NCBI GenBank assembly: GCA_001692895.1
Contig: KV748288.1
Coordinates: forward strand, 62,001 to 126,000
Direction: 5' to 3'
Source: Cenococcum geophilum 1.58
Lineage: Eukaryota; Ascomycota; Dothideomycetes; Gloniales; Gloniaceae
DNA length: 64,000 nucleotides
The translations under genes and the position numbers were made by a program. Below the pieces are notes generated by a model. That model was not told where the DNA came from. It did no database searches and was given only the letters and a program-made list of their open reading frames with translations. Positions 12,271 through 25,225 of this stretch are shown here, one piece after another. The first letter of the stretch is position 1, and every line of letters starts with the position of its first letter.

Positions 12271-12571
12271 CATTTTATTATCCTATAGTCTTCTACCGTA
12301 TAAGTTAAAGTTTTGCAAAGATTTGGGCGGCTAAGGCTAGGTAGCAGCCTTAGTTAAAACGTATATAAAATAGCGTAGGGCGAGTTGCCTAAGCTAAATA
12401 AACCCGGAAAAGCGGATAACCTAATCTTCTGCCAAATCATTAGATTTCTACACCCTACTATTCTATATAGGCTTTATGTTTCTATAAAATATATAGTCCA
12501 CTCCCTAGCCTATTAGAAGCCGCCTTATACCGCCTAAATAGAGGCTATAGAAGAATTAATCCCTTTCTCTA
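12271..12571. other. 3' flank of FunK1, RIP-degraded
   Basis: No gene recognised. AT-rich DNA between the kinase stop and the minisatellite. Confidence 0.4.
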
Positions 12572-12850
12572 ACTAATCCCCTACTTAAATAAGTCCCCTA
12601 CTTAAATAAATCCCCTATAGAAGCCAATGCCCACGTATTTCGCCGCCCTATAGAAACCAATCCCCTACGGGATGCAATTCCCTACTCTAATAAATCCCCT
12701 ATAGGATCTACCCCCCTATAGGATCCACTCCCCTACGCTAATAAATCCCCTACGCTAATAAATCCCCTACGTTAACAAATCCCCTACGGGTACTAATGCC
12801 TATATATTCCACCGCCTTATAGGAACTAATCCCCTACGGCTTGTATTCCC
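12572..12850. repeat. minisatellite of tcccctacg-type units
   Basis: About a dozen irregular copies of aaatcccctacgctaat and shorter variants such as aatcccctatagg and tcccctacgggat. Spacing is about 16-17 bp in the best part (12,725-12,785). A related, much less degraded sequence lies at 42,920-43,000. Function unknown. Confidence 0.75.
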
Positions 12851-12984
12851 ATATAAGAGATCGCCCCTAAAGGTAGCTCCGTAAAGCCTAAAGGAACTTT
12901 ACTCTAACGGCTATAAATAAAAGGGTTGGTTTAAAATACGTTAATAGCGCCAAATTTAAAAGTATAGGTGTGATAAAAAGCCCT

Positions 12985-13078
12985 AGTTATAGGGCTAGTG
13001 CTAATCCCTATGGAAGACCCGCCTATAGGAGCGCCTGTTTAATATATATCCGTTAATAAGGATATAGGTTAGGGGTTT
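12985..13078 (-). mobile_element. scrap of LINE reverse-transcriptase region
   Basis: tagggctagtgctaatccct and the following bases match the RT region of the neighbouring LINEs (compare 15,640-15,725), same orientation. About 95 bp, with no matching LINE sequence noticed on either side. Confidence 0.6.
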
Positions 13079-13235
13079 CGGCACAGTTTAGTTAACTTAA
13101 CAACCGCGCTAAGCCAAACGCCGAGCAGCGGAGGCAGTGCATTACCGCTATAACACTATACTTAAGACCGTTTATTCTAACACTAACTATAGTTCCCATT
13201 TCCTCTATTCTTTAATCCTAGGAAGTAGACCCTTA

Positions 13236-13285
13236 ATAAAAAGGGTGGCCTAAGTAGGTTAGCGCCCTCCCTGCTAGCGCTAGTA
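13236..13285 (+). repeat. RIP-degraded copy of the 44-bp inverted-repeat end
   Basis: aaaaagggtggcc, then ccctccctgctagcgcta, corresponds with small gaps and transitions to the end repeat at 32,240-32,283, in the same orientation. It shows that the repeat flanking the NLR gene belongs to a dispersed family. Confidence 0.65.
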
Positions 13286-13397
13286 AGATAATAATAAAGC
13301 TAGTCTAATTATAAATAACTATATAGAAATTTGGGTTATTGCTAGGCAGTAGCGTATAACTTATTAACCAATTATTAGCTAGCTAAGGCGACTTTAA
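13286..13397. other. spacer before the LINE array
   Basis: AT-rich, no gene seen. Possibly the interior of the element whose end lies at 13,236-13,285. Confidence 0.35.
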
Positions 13398-16300
13398 TAT
13401 ATATATATATATATATATATATTCTATTATAGCCATATACTATTTAGGGTATAGGCCGTTACAGAGCGCTAACTAAATACTTCCTACTATTAATATGCTT
13501 ACTCTAGTTTAGAAGCTAACTATAAGAACTATATATCTATTACCTAACACTATACTTAACTAAGGAAAAAAATAAAGGAAAGTAATGTGTTACTATTAAA
13601 AGAAAGTCGGAGTTTAGAGGCAAGCCTAAGTAGTTTTTAACGCCTTATATCTATAGGGCTATTCCAGCATTATACGCTTCTTAATTAGCAATATACCAGT
13701 AAAGGCACGTGTAAAGGAGGCTCGTAGTATATTTGGTTAAATAATTAGAGGAATTCTTAAGAGTCTTTACTTATTAATATTAACTTCTATACTCTCTATA
13801 TTTTATATACTTAAGTATAAACGTCTAGTCTCCTTTATAAATTTAATTATAGCTTTAACTACGCTAATGTCTAGCTTCTAGCGCTTAATTAGGCCGTTAA
13901 TATTCCTACCTCCTTCTTATCTACGTAAGTAGCCTCCTAATGCATATAATAGATCCCCAAATCGATCTCTATATTACTCTTTTAGTTTAATCCTCTACTA
14001 TACCCACCTCCTATAAGAGAAGAGGAAGTGCTATATTAATTCTATAAGCCTATAGTTGCATAACACCGTCTTTAATACATTAATTTTGTAGAGATATTCC
14101 TTTAAAAATAACTTACCGGTCTATAGCTGTATAAGGATAGCAGCTTCTAAGCTAATTAGCTACTAGTATAATCCTACAGCCTTTTTAAGGTAGAGTACTG
14201 CGTTAATTTTCCTTATAAACTTATCTATATTAGATCTTCCCAATAAAAGTAGTCCTATTATTATTTTAGCTCTTTTTAAGGCTTGCGTTATAAGGTACTA
14301 TAGGAGGCCGTCTCTTTATAGTAGCTCCTCGCTCTCTAGTCTTATTACTACTTTAGTAAGCTTATTGGCCTTTTTATTTCCTATAAATCCTAAACAGCCT
14401 AGAATCTAGTATAGCGTAATATTATTTAGCTAAAGCTTCTTTAAGATCTCTATAACTACTTCCTAGCAGGCTCTAGCCCTTTAGCTCTATACTAACAGTA
14501 ATACTAATTACGAGTTAGAGAATATTCTTATACTAAAAGCTAGTATTAAAAAACCTACTTAGTTAATAGCCGTATACGTAGGGTTCTATAACTAGTTAGC
14601 TACTTTACTAATTACTAGAAGCTCTATAAGGTAAGCATTAGCCTAATTAAAGCTCGCTACTATTTTTAAAAGCGTTGCTTTAGATAGCGTAGTATATACG
14701 CCAACTCCTACCCTACTATTGCGCACTAATATATTAACGTATATATCAACCTACCCTAGCTTATAGTCTTTAATAATAGCCTAAGTATACTCTTCGTCCT
14801 TATATATTACTATATTAGGCTTAGCTACCTATAGCGGGCATAAATACGGTTTAACCTCTAGCACCCTATTTACTTAAATATCCTTACACATCTCTACTAT
14901 CTTTTAAAGCGGCGATTAATGCTATCTACAAAGCCTTTATCTTTAAATCATTTAATAAGGATATAATTTGCCTAGTTTATAAATTAATACCTAGAACGAA
15001 ATAGCTTAGTTATATAGCTTTTACTTAAGAGGGAATAAGCTAGCTTCTACCTTTACTATTAGCAGAGTAATAATGCGGAACCCCCTAATAATAGCTTATG
15101 CTATAATCCTCTACGCCTACTAAAGGAGTTACTTTAACTCTTATATTATAAACGGGTACTATATTAACAACGCGTAGTCTATTACTAATAGGACTAAGCT
15201 CTTAGCTAGCTGCTTAACGCTCTTAAACTATAGTCCCTTTAATTTACGCAACGCTAGCGCTACTTTAGTAGCCTTACCTGCCTTATCTACTAGGTATACC
15301 TTAAACTATAGCTCCTTATTAAGAATTACCCTAAGGATTTTAACTTCCTATATTAGGGGGATTCCTTTTCCTTTAAATTAGAGCGGTGTAGTGGCACCCC
15401 TACCCGCTTCTTTATATCTAGTAAGGTAGATAAATAACGTTTTCTTTACTTTAAATTAAGCTCTACTAGTCCTCTCCCATTTCTTAAGTATTAGTATAAT
15501 CTCGCCTTAGATAATCTGCGTGTTTTTCTCCGCTATAGGGTCTATAACCTATACTAAGTAGTTGTCTATAAAGGCTATAGAGCTACTATTTCTAGGTATA
15601 CTTTATATAAAATCCGCGTTAAAGAATAGAAAAAGTATTAGGGCTAGTACCAATCCCTATAAAAGACCCGCTTATAGGAGCGTTTATACCTCTAATATAT
15701 ATCTATTAGCTAGGATATAGGCTTAACAGTTTATATAAAAGTCCTATATCTATTATATAATCGTTTAAGGTATCTAACACTACCGTAGTCTCCTAATTTC
15801 CGGCTCTATAGCCGCATTATTATACGTACCCTTAATATTAAATAATACTAGAAATAGCATCTTCTTTCCTTTCTACGCTCTAAATACGTCCTTATAGAGA
15901 TATAATAGTGTATATATTATTAACCTTTACTTCCTAGCTCTAAAGTATATCTTAAATAGTAAGCTATGCTCCTCTACTAGGTATACTATCCTCTCTACTA
16001 CTAGCAATTTAAGTGCTTTTCCTAGCGTTAGGAGGAGGGAGATCAGCCTATAATTATTTACTACCGTATAGTTCCCCTACTTTAGCTTCTATAGTAGCAC
16101 GATCTTTACTACCTTTTATTCCTATAATACTTTTCCTATCTTAAGTAATTTAGTAAAAAGAGTAGTAATTTTACCGCTTAGTATAGGCCACAGCTCTTGC
16201 CATACCCTTATTAGTAGGCTATCCCTTCTAGGAGCCTTATCTAAGCTAGCCCTAAACATAGCTACCTTAACCTTATATTTAGCAATAGGCTCCTATAGCA

Positions 16301-19114
16301 ATTAGTTATAGCTAGTTATAGCTTCCTCTTCTTATTCGCACGGTAGTAGGACCGAAAAGAATACCTAGAGTAGTTCTCTTGCAATATTATAGTTCTCTAT
16401 AATAATATCTCCCTATCCTTTAGCCTTCTTAATTAGTAGTATTCTAGCAAATATAAATATAGCCTACAGATTAAGGTACTTTAACGCTTTTTATATATTA
16501 TTACTATTACTAAGAAATTTATTCTAGTGAAGCTTTCTATATCGCCAAATAGTCCTATAGAAGAGCTTTTTCGCTCTTACTATAATATTATATAGCTTTA
16601 GGTCGTCCCTTTTTTACCTCTATATCGCACTATTCCTATTCCTTTAGTATATATATAACTTCCTTAGCGTTATAAAGTCTTCATTCTACCATTTTTTATA
16701 TATAGTAATAGCTTAGCCCGCTAGTAGTGTACTTTAAGGGCTTTATTAACCTACCTATTAAAGTAGTTAACTATTTCGTCTATATCTTCTATAGGGAATC
16801 CTATCTCTTTCTATTACTCTACGTCTTCTTAAATCTTATCCTAGTTTATATTTTTAATAAACAGCCTCTCCTAGCTCTCCTATATATCTATATTAACCCA
16901 GAAACTAGTATAAATAACTCTATAGTCTAACCCATACTTCTACTCTTAAATAGCGTACTTTACTAGTTTACTTACTAGGCCTAGGGTTGCAAATATAAGG
17001 TTAATTATTAACGTTTACCCTACGTCGCTCTTAAATATAAGTACTCCTATTAAAAATAGGCTCTGGAGTAACCGGTCCGCTATAAAGTTAATAATTAGTA
17101 CGCTTTCTTCCTACGTTAATATAGTACTAATATAACTTCCTCCCTATAGCGGATTATACCGATTAAAGTCGCCTATAATTACTACCTCGGTATATAGGTC
17201 GCGTAGTAGTTTACCCTAAATTAAACTATTAATTATCTTTAGCCTACTAAAGAGCTCCTCTAGGTTCTCTTCCTTAATTCTCCTTAAATATCTATTTAGA
17301 ATATATACTGACACAATTATAAGTCTCCTTTAGCCGATATATACTACTACTACTATAATATCTACTAAATCTACCTGTAGCTATATAGCTGCTAGCTCTT
17401 TAGACGTCTAGATATATAACCTAACTAGGGAATACCGCTGCTGCCTACCTATTAGGACAAATCTTACCTACTAAGGGTTTAAGCCAGCTAGCACCACTTC
17501 CCCATTTAAGAGAAAGTAGTAAGGCTCCTAGCCTAAAATAAAGTAAAAGTCCGCTAGCTCTTTATTATTATATAGCGTATACTACGCTTCCCTATACTTC
17601 TTTATATTCGCCTAAGGAATCTAAAGTTCTCTACTTATAGCTTTATTGTATAAGAATCCTATCTATCTCTTTCCTATATATTAGGCATTTACGGTATAAG
17701 GCTTAGTAGGGACCCTAGTAGTTTACGTAGTGTAAATTAACCGTTTTATACTAAAGATAGCCTTCTTGCTTATATATTTCGCATATATTAGGTCGCGTAT
17801 AGTCTTTAGCCCTATGTCTAAACCTTTTATATTTATAGCATGCTATAGGGGTGCGTCGCTCCTTAAATAGTAATATAATAATTGCGCCTTTCCTAAATAA
17901 CACGTTGTTTAACGTAAGCAGCTTCTCTATATCCTCTTTTATTACCACTTTAATAATTACTAATATATACTAGCCGCGCGGCCTTAGTTATTTAAGCTAT
18001 CTTATTATATATACCTCTACACTATTCTCTATTCTAAAGCATTCTATAGCTATCCTACTTACTTTTCCGCTATTAATATCTATTGCTAGAGGTACTTTAA
18101 CCTAGTTTACCTTAACTGCGTATTACTTAGGTCTAATAAGCCTTGCCCTAAAGATATACGGTTTAAGCTATTAAGCAATTATCTACCTAAACGTAGCTTC
18201 TTTGTCCTTTTCCACTAAGAATTTAATAATATTTATGCTGTCGCTTGCTTGCTATACGCGGAAGTCCTTAAGTATAGCTCCCGTAAGCCCCTTAATATCC
18301 TTTATACCTTATATAATAGTTTATTTTACTACTTTAGTAGTAGTAACCTTCTCTATTACCGCTAAACCCGCTTAGCTAACGTCTATTACTAGCTGCTAAT
18401 TAGGTTCCTTAAAGTCCCTAGCACTTATTATTTATAGTAAAATTGTCTCTAGTCCTACTATACCTCTACTAGCCGCTACTAATGCCTATAATTGTATTAG
18501 GGCTAAGAAAGTGTTTAGTTACGCTTATAAAGACTAAATAACCTTTTAAAGTTTAATATTTTGCTTTTTAAGGCTTTACTATTTTAATTTAATATTTACT
18601 AAGTCATTTCTAATGCTCTTAATAATACTATTCTAGTTTATAATAATATTACTCTACTATACTATAGTTTCTTTAAGGCTTTTAATAAGTTAACAAAATT
18701 CATTATAATTAATACCTCCTTCTTTACGTTTAGGTAAGGTAAAGACTCTTACTATAGGGAATAAAGGCAGTATATGCTATATAGCTTATAGTCCGGTTTA
18801 TAGTGCGGTTATCTACTATTTAAACTATACTAATCTTTAAGCTTGTGTCCTTAGCGACTATTAGGTCTCTTAGACCTTCACGCCCAGTTTCTTTAAACGT
18901 CCTCTTAGTAGAGCTATTAGCGGGTCTAGAGGTGGTGTTACTAATACGCGTTTAGGGGTTAAGGCAGCCATTAGGGCTTTAGGGCTTCGTTTAGTAGGCT
19001 GTAGGGGCCGCCTTATAGCGGAAACTAGCTAAATAAAAGACTAGGATTTAATTAAAAAAATATTTAAGATAAATATCCTCCTCTTTTAAAAGTTTAGGGT
19101 TCCCCTTGTTTCTC
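13398..19114 (-). mobile_element. Tad1-like LINE, copy A (RIP-degraded)
   Basis: Full-length minus-strand non-LTR retrotransposon, about 5.7 kb. Its 3' end is at the left, with an (AT)n tail at 13,398-13,420. Reading right to left it has the ORF1 zinc-knuckle block (CYKYKRFRHRAKDYTRPNIC, 17,751-17,948), then the endonuclease, RT and RNase H regions of ORF2. It aligns along its whole length with copies B, C and the plus-strand copy D. All frames are broken by RIP-type stops. Confidence 0.88.
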
Positions 19115-19128
19115 CTACTATCTCCACA
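19115..19128. repeat. 14-bp LINE junction motif (copy A / fragment A')
   Basis: ctactatctccaca, a RIP-changed form of ccgctatctccacg. It lies between the 5' end of copy A and the 3' tail of the next element. Confidence 0.65.
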
Positions 19129-19481
19129 TATATATATATATGTATGTATATTCTATTATAGCCATATACTATTTAGGGTATAGGCCGTTACAAAGCGCTA
19201 ACTAAATACTTCCTACTATTAACATGCTTACTCTAGTTTAGAAGCTAACTATAAGAACTATATATCTATTACCTAATACTATACTTAACTAAGGAAAAAA
19301 ATAAAGGAAAGTAATGTGTTACTATTAGAAGAAAGTTGGAGTTTAAAGGCGAGCCTAAGTAGTTTTTAACGCCTTATGTCCGTAGGGCTATTCCGGCGTT
19401 ATACGCTTCTTAATTAGCGACGCACTAGTGGAGGTACGTGTAGAGGAGGCTCGCGGTATATTTAGTTAGATAATTAGAGGA
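19129..19481 (-). mobile_element. 5'-truncated LINE fragment A'
   Basis: About 350 bp of LINE 3' end, from an AT/TATG tail to attagagga, where it stops abruptly at the next junction motif. 5' truncation is typical of incomplete target-primed reverse transcription. Confidence 0.85.
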
Positions 19482-19495
19482 CCGCTATCTTTACG
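19482..19495. repeat. 14-bp LINE junction motif (A' / copy B)
   Basis: ccgctatctttacg, directly before the 3' tail of copy B. Confidence 0.7.
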
Positions 19496-22400
19496 TATAT
19501 ATATATATATGTATATTCTATTATAGCTATATACTAATTAGGGTATAGGCCGTTATAGAGCGCTAACTAAATACTTCCTACCATTAATATATATGCTCTA
19601 GTTTAGAAGCTAACTATAAGAACTATATATCTATTACCTAATACTATACTTAACTAAGGAAATAGAGGAAAGAAATGCGTTACTATTAAAAAAAAAAAGG
19701 TTAGAGTTTAGAGGCGAGCCTAAGTAAGTAGTTTTCGACGCCTTATGTCCGCAGGGCTATTTTAGCGTTATGCGCTTCTTAATTGGCGATATACCAGTAG
19801 AGGCACGTGTAGAGGAGGCTCGTGGTGTATTTAGTTAGATAATTAAAGGAGGAATTTTTAAGAGTCTTTATTTATTAACGTTAGCTTTTATACTCTCTAT
19901 ATTTTATATACTTAAGTATAAACGTCCGGTCTCCTTTATAAATTTAATTATAGCTTTAACTACGCTAATGTCTAGCTTCTAGCGCTTAATTAGGCCGTTA
20001 ATATTCCTACCTCCTTCTTATCTACGTAAGTAGCCTCTTAATGCATATAATAGGTCCCTAAATCGATTTCTATACTACTCTCTTAGTTTAATCCTCTGCT
20101 ATACCTACCTCCTATAAGAGAAGAGGAAGTGCTATATTAATTCTATAAGCCCGTAGTCGCATAACGCCGTCTTTACTACATTAATTTTGTGGAGATATTT
20201 CTTTAGAAATAACTTACCAGTTTATAGCTGCGTAAAAATAGTAGCTTTAGAGCTAATTAGCTACTAGTATAATCCTATAGCCTTTTCTAGGTAAAGTGCT
20301 GCGTTAATCTTCCTTATAAACTTGCCTGTATTAGATCTTTCTAATAAAAGCGGTTTTATTATTATTTTGACTTTTTTTAGGGCTTACGTTATAAGGTACT
20401 ATAGGAGGCCGTCTCTCTATAGTAGCTTCTTGCTCTCTAGTCTTATTACTACTTTAGTAAGCTTATTAGCCTTTTTATTTCCTATAAATTCTAAGTAGCC
20501 TAGAATCTAGTATAGCGTAATATTATTTAGCTATAGCTTCTCTAAGATCTTTATAACTATTTCTTAGTAGGCTTTAGCCCTCTAGCTTTATACTAACAGC
20601 AACGCTAATTATAAATTGGAGAATATTCTTATACTAGAAGCAGGTATTGGAAAACCTACTTAATTAACAGCCGTATATATAGGGTCCTATGGCTAGTTAG
20701 CTGCCTCGCTAATTGCTAGAAGCTCTATAAGGTAGGCGTCGGCCTAATTAGAGCTCGCTACCATTTTTAAAAGCGTTGCTTTAGATAGTATAGTATATAT
20801 GCCAACTCCTGCCCTACTATTGCGTACCAATGCATTAACGTATATATTAACCTACCCTAGCTTATAGTCTTTAATAATAGCTTAAGCATGCTCTTCGTCC
20901 TTATATATTACTATATTAGGCTTAGCCACTTACGGTAGGCATATATATAGTTTAACCTCTAGCACCCTATTTACCTAGACGTCCTTATATATTTTTACTG
21001 TCCTTTAGAGCGGCAATCGGTGTTATCTATAGAGCCTCTATCTTTAAATTATCTAATAAGGATATAATTTGCCTAGTTTATAGATTAACACCTAAAACGC
21101 AATAGCCTAGTTATATAGCCTTTACTTAAAAGGAAGTAAGCTAGCTTTTACCTCTACTATTAGCAGAGTAACGGTGCGGAACCCCCTAATAATAGCTTAT
21201 ACCGTAATTCTTTACGCCTGCTAAAGAAGCTATATTAACTCTTATATCGTAAGCGGGTACTATATTAGCGACGTGTAGTCTACTACTAGTAGAACTAAGC
21301 TCTTAGCTAGCTGCTTAACGCTTTTAGACTACAGTCCTTTTAATTTACACAACGCTAGCGCTACCTTAGTAGCATTGCCTACCTTATTTACTAGGTATGC
21401 CTTAAACTATAGCTCCTTATTAAGAATTACCCTAAGGATTTTAACTTCCTATGTTAGGGGGATTCCTTTTCCTTTAAATTGGAGTAGTGTGGTAGTATCC
21501 TTACCTACTTCTTTATATTTAGTAAGGTAGATAAATAACGTTTTCTTTACTTTAAATTAAGCTCTACTAGTCTTCTCCTATTTCTTAAGCATCGGTATAA
21601 TCTTGCCCCAGATAATCTGCGTGTTTTCCTTTACTATAGGGCCTATAACCTATACCGAGTAGTTATTAATAAAGGCCATAGAGCTGCCATTTCTAGGTGC
21701 GCTTTATATAAGATCCGTGTTAAAGAATAGAAAGAGTATTAAGGCTAGTGCTAATCCCTATAAAGACCCGCCTATAGGAGCGCCTATACCTCTAATATAT
21801 ATCCATTAACTAAAATATAGGCTTAACGGTTTATATAAAAGTCCTATACCTATTATATAATCGTTTAAGATATCTATCACTACCGTAATCTCCTAATTTC
21901 CGGCTCTATAGCTATATTATTATATATACCCTTAACATTAAATAATACTAAAGATAGCGTCTTCTTTCTTCTTTATGCTTTAAATACGTCCTTATAGAGA
22001 TATAATAGCGCATATATTGTTAACCTTTGCTTTCTAGCTCTAAAGTATATCTTAAGTAGTAGGTTATATTCCTTTACTAGGTATACTATCCTCTCCGCTA
22101 CTAGTAATTTAAGTGCTTTTCCTAGCGTTAGGAGGAGGGAGATCGGCCTATAGTTATTTACTACTGTATAGTCCCCCTACTTTAGCTTCTATAGCGGTAT
22201 AATCTTTACTACCTTCTATTCCTATAGTACTTTTCCTGTCTTAAGTAATTTGGTAAAAAGAGTAGTAATTTTACCGCTTAGTATAGGCTATAGCTCTTAC
22301 TACACCCTAGCTAGTAGGCTGTCCCTTTTAGGAGCCTTATCTAGGCTAGCCCTAAACATAACCGCCTTAACTTTTTATTTGGCGATAGGCTCCTATAGTA

Positions 22401-25211
22401 GTTAGTTATAGCTAGCCGTAGCGTCCTTCTCTTATTTATATAATAGCGGGACTAGAAAGAATACCTAGAGTAGTTCTCTTATAATATTATAATTCTCCAT
22501 AATAACCTCTTCCTATCCTCCGTTTTTTTTAATTAGCGGTATTCTAGTAAACGCGGATATAGCCTACGGATTAAGGTACTTTAACGCTTTTTATATATTA
22601 TTACTGTTACTAAGGAACTTGTCCTAATAAAGCTTCCTATATTGCCGAATAGTCCTATAGAAGAGCTTCTTTGCTCTTACTATAATATTATATAGCTTAG
22701 GGTCTTCCCTTTTTTACCTTTATATTGCACTATTTTTATTCCTTTAGTATATATATAACTTCCTTAGCGCTATAAGGTCTTCGTTCCACTATCTTTTTAT
22801 ATATAGTAATAGCTTAGCCCGCTAGTAGTATACTTTAAGGGCTTTATTAACCTACCTATTAAGGTAGTTAACTATTTTATCTATATCTTTTATAGGGAAT
22901 CCCATTTCTTTCTATTACTCTATATTTTCTTAAATATTATCCTAGTTTATATTTTTAATAAGCAGCCTCTCCTAGCTCTCCTATGTGTTTATATTAACCT
23001 AAAAGCTAGTATAGATAGCTTTATAGTCTAACCCGTACTTATACTCCTAAATAGCGTACTTTACTAGTTTACTTACTAGGCCTAGGGTTGTAAGCATAAG
23101 GTTAATTATTAATATTCGCCCTACGTCGCTTTTAAATATAGATATTTTTACTAGAAGTAGGCTCTAGAGTAACTAGTCCGCTATAAAGTTAATAATTAGC
23201 GCGCTTTCTTCCTACGTTAATATGGTACTAATATAACTTCCTCCTTATAGTAGATTATGCCAATTAAAGTTACCTATAATTACCACCTCGGTGTATAGGT
23301 CGCGTAATAGTTCGCCCTAAATTAGACTATTAATTATCTCTAGCCTACTAGAGAGCTCCTCTAGGTTCTTTTTCTTAGTTCTCCTTAAATATTTATCTAG
23401 AATATATACCGACATAATTATAAGTCTCCTTTAGCCGACGTGCGCCACTATCGCCGTAATATCTGCTAAATCTACCTACAGCTATATAGCTGCTAGCTTT
23501 CTAAATGCCTAGATATATAACCTAACTAAGGGAAACTGCTACTTTCTGCCTATTAGGATAAACCTTATCTACCTAGGATTTAAGCTAGCTAGCACTACTT
23601 CCCTATTTAAGAGAAAGTAGTAAGGTTTCTAACCTAAAATAAAGTAGAAGTCTACTAGCGCTTTATTATTATATAGCGTATACTACACTTTCTTATACTT
23701 TTTTATATTCGCCTAAAGGATCTAGAGTTCTTTATTTATAATACTATTATATAAGAATCCTATCTATCTCTTTTCTATATACTAGGCATTTACGGTATAA
23801 GGCTTAGTAAGGACCCTAATAGTTTACGTAGTATAGATTAACCGTCTTATACTAAAGATAGCCTTCCCGCCTATATATTTTGTATATATTAGGTCGCGTA
23901 TAGTCTCTAGCCCTATATCCAAACCTTTTATATTTATAGTAAGCTATAGGGGTGCGTCGCTCCTTAAATGGCGATATAATAACTGCACCTCCCCTAAATA
24001 ATACGTTGTTTAATGTAAGCAGCTTCTCTACATTCTCTTTTATTACCACTTTAACAATCACCAATATATACTAGCCGCGTGGCCTTAGTTATCTAAGCTA
24101 TCTTATTATACATACCTCTACACTATTCTCTACCCTAAAGCACTCTATAGCTAACTTACTCACTTTTCCGCTGTTAATATCTATTACTAAGGGTACTTTA
24201 ACCTAGTCCGCCTTAACTATATACTACTTAGGTCTAATAAGCCTCGCCCTAGGAATATGCGGTTTAAGCTATTAAGTAGTTATCTGCCTAAACGTAGCCT
24301 TTTTATCTTTTTCTACTGAGAATCTAATAATGCTCGCGCTATTACTTATTCGCTATACGCGGAAGTCCTTAAGTATAGCTTTTATAAGCCTGTTAATATC
24401 CTTTATACCTTATATAATGGTTTACTTTACTACTTTAGTAGTAGCTACCTTCTCTATTACCTCCTTACCCGCTTAGCTAACGTTTATTACTAGCTATTAA
24501 TTAGGTTCCTTAGAGTTCCTAACGCTTATTATTTATAGTAAAGTTATCTTTAGCCCTGCTATACCTCTACTACCTACTACTAATGCCTATAATTATGTTA
24601 GAGCTAAGGGAGTGTTTAATTACGCTTATAAGGACTAGATAGCTTTTTAGAGTTTAATATTTTACTTTTTAAGGCTTTACTGTTCTAATTTAATATCTAC
24701 TAGTTTATTTCTAATACTCTTAATAATACTATTCTGGCTTATAATAATATTGCTCTGCTATACTATAGTTTTTTTAAGGCTTTTAATAAGTTAACAGAAT
24801 TTGTTATAATTAATACCTCCTCCTTTATATTTAGGTAAGGTAGAGACTCTTACTATAAGAAATAGAGGCAGTATATACTGCGTTGCTTATAGTCTAGTTT
24901 ATAGTGTAGTTGTCTACTATTTAAACTATGTTAATCTTTAAGTGGTTCGTGTCCTTAGTAACTACTAGGCCTCTTATACCTTCGCGCTCAGTTTCCTTAT
25001 ATATCTTAGTGGAGCTACTAGTGGGTCTAGAGGTGGTGTTGCTAATACGCGTTTAGGGGTCGAAGCAGCTATTAGGGCTTTGGGGCTTTGTTTGGTAAGC
25101 TATAGGGGCCGCTTTATAGCGGGAACTAGCTAAATAAAAGACTAGGATTTAATTAAAAGAATATCTGAGATAAATATCCTCCTTTTTTAAAAGTTCGATC
25201 GTCTAAGCGTG
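19496..25211 (-). mobile_element. Tad1-like LINE, copy B (RIP-degraded)
   Basis: Full-length minus-strand copy of the same LINE, 3' tail of AT/TATG units at the left. The zinc-knuckle block is at 23,852-24,064 and reads AYYKYKRFGYRARDYTRPN. ORF2 lies to the left of it. Differences from copies A and C are overwhelmingly transitions. Confidence 0.88.
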
Positions 25212-25225
25212 CCGCTATCTCTATG
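25212..25225. repeat. 14-bp LINE junction motif (copy B / copy C)
   Basis: ccgctatctctatg, directly before the TATG tail of copy C. Confidence 0.7.

Noticed and set aside
13398..13420. (AT)n run as a replication origin or centromere signal
   Set aside because: It occupies the exact place of the LINE 3' tail and is best explained as a RIP-changed TATG tail.
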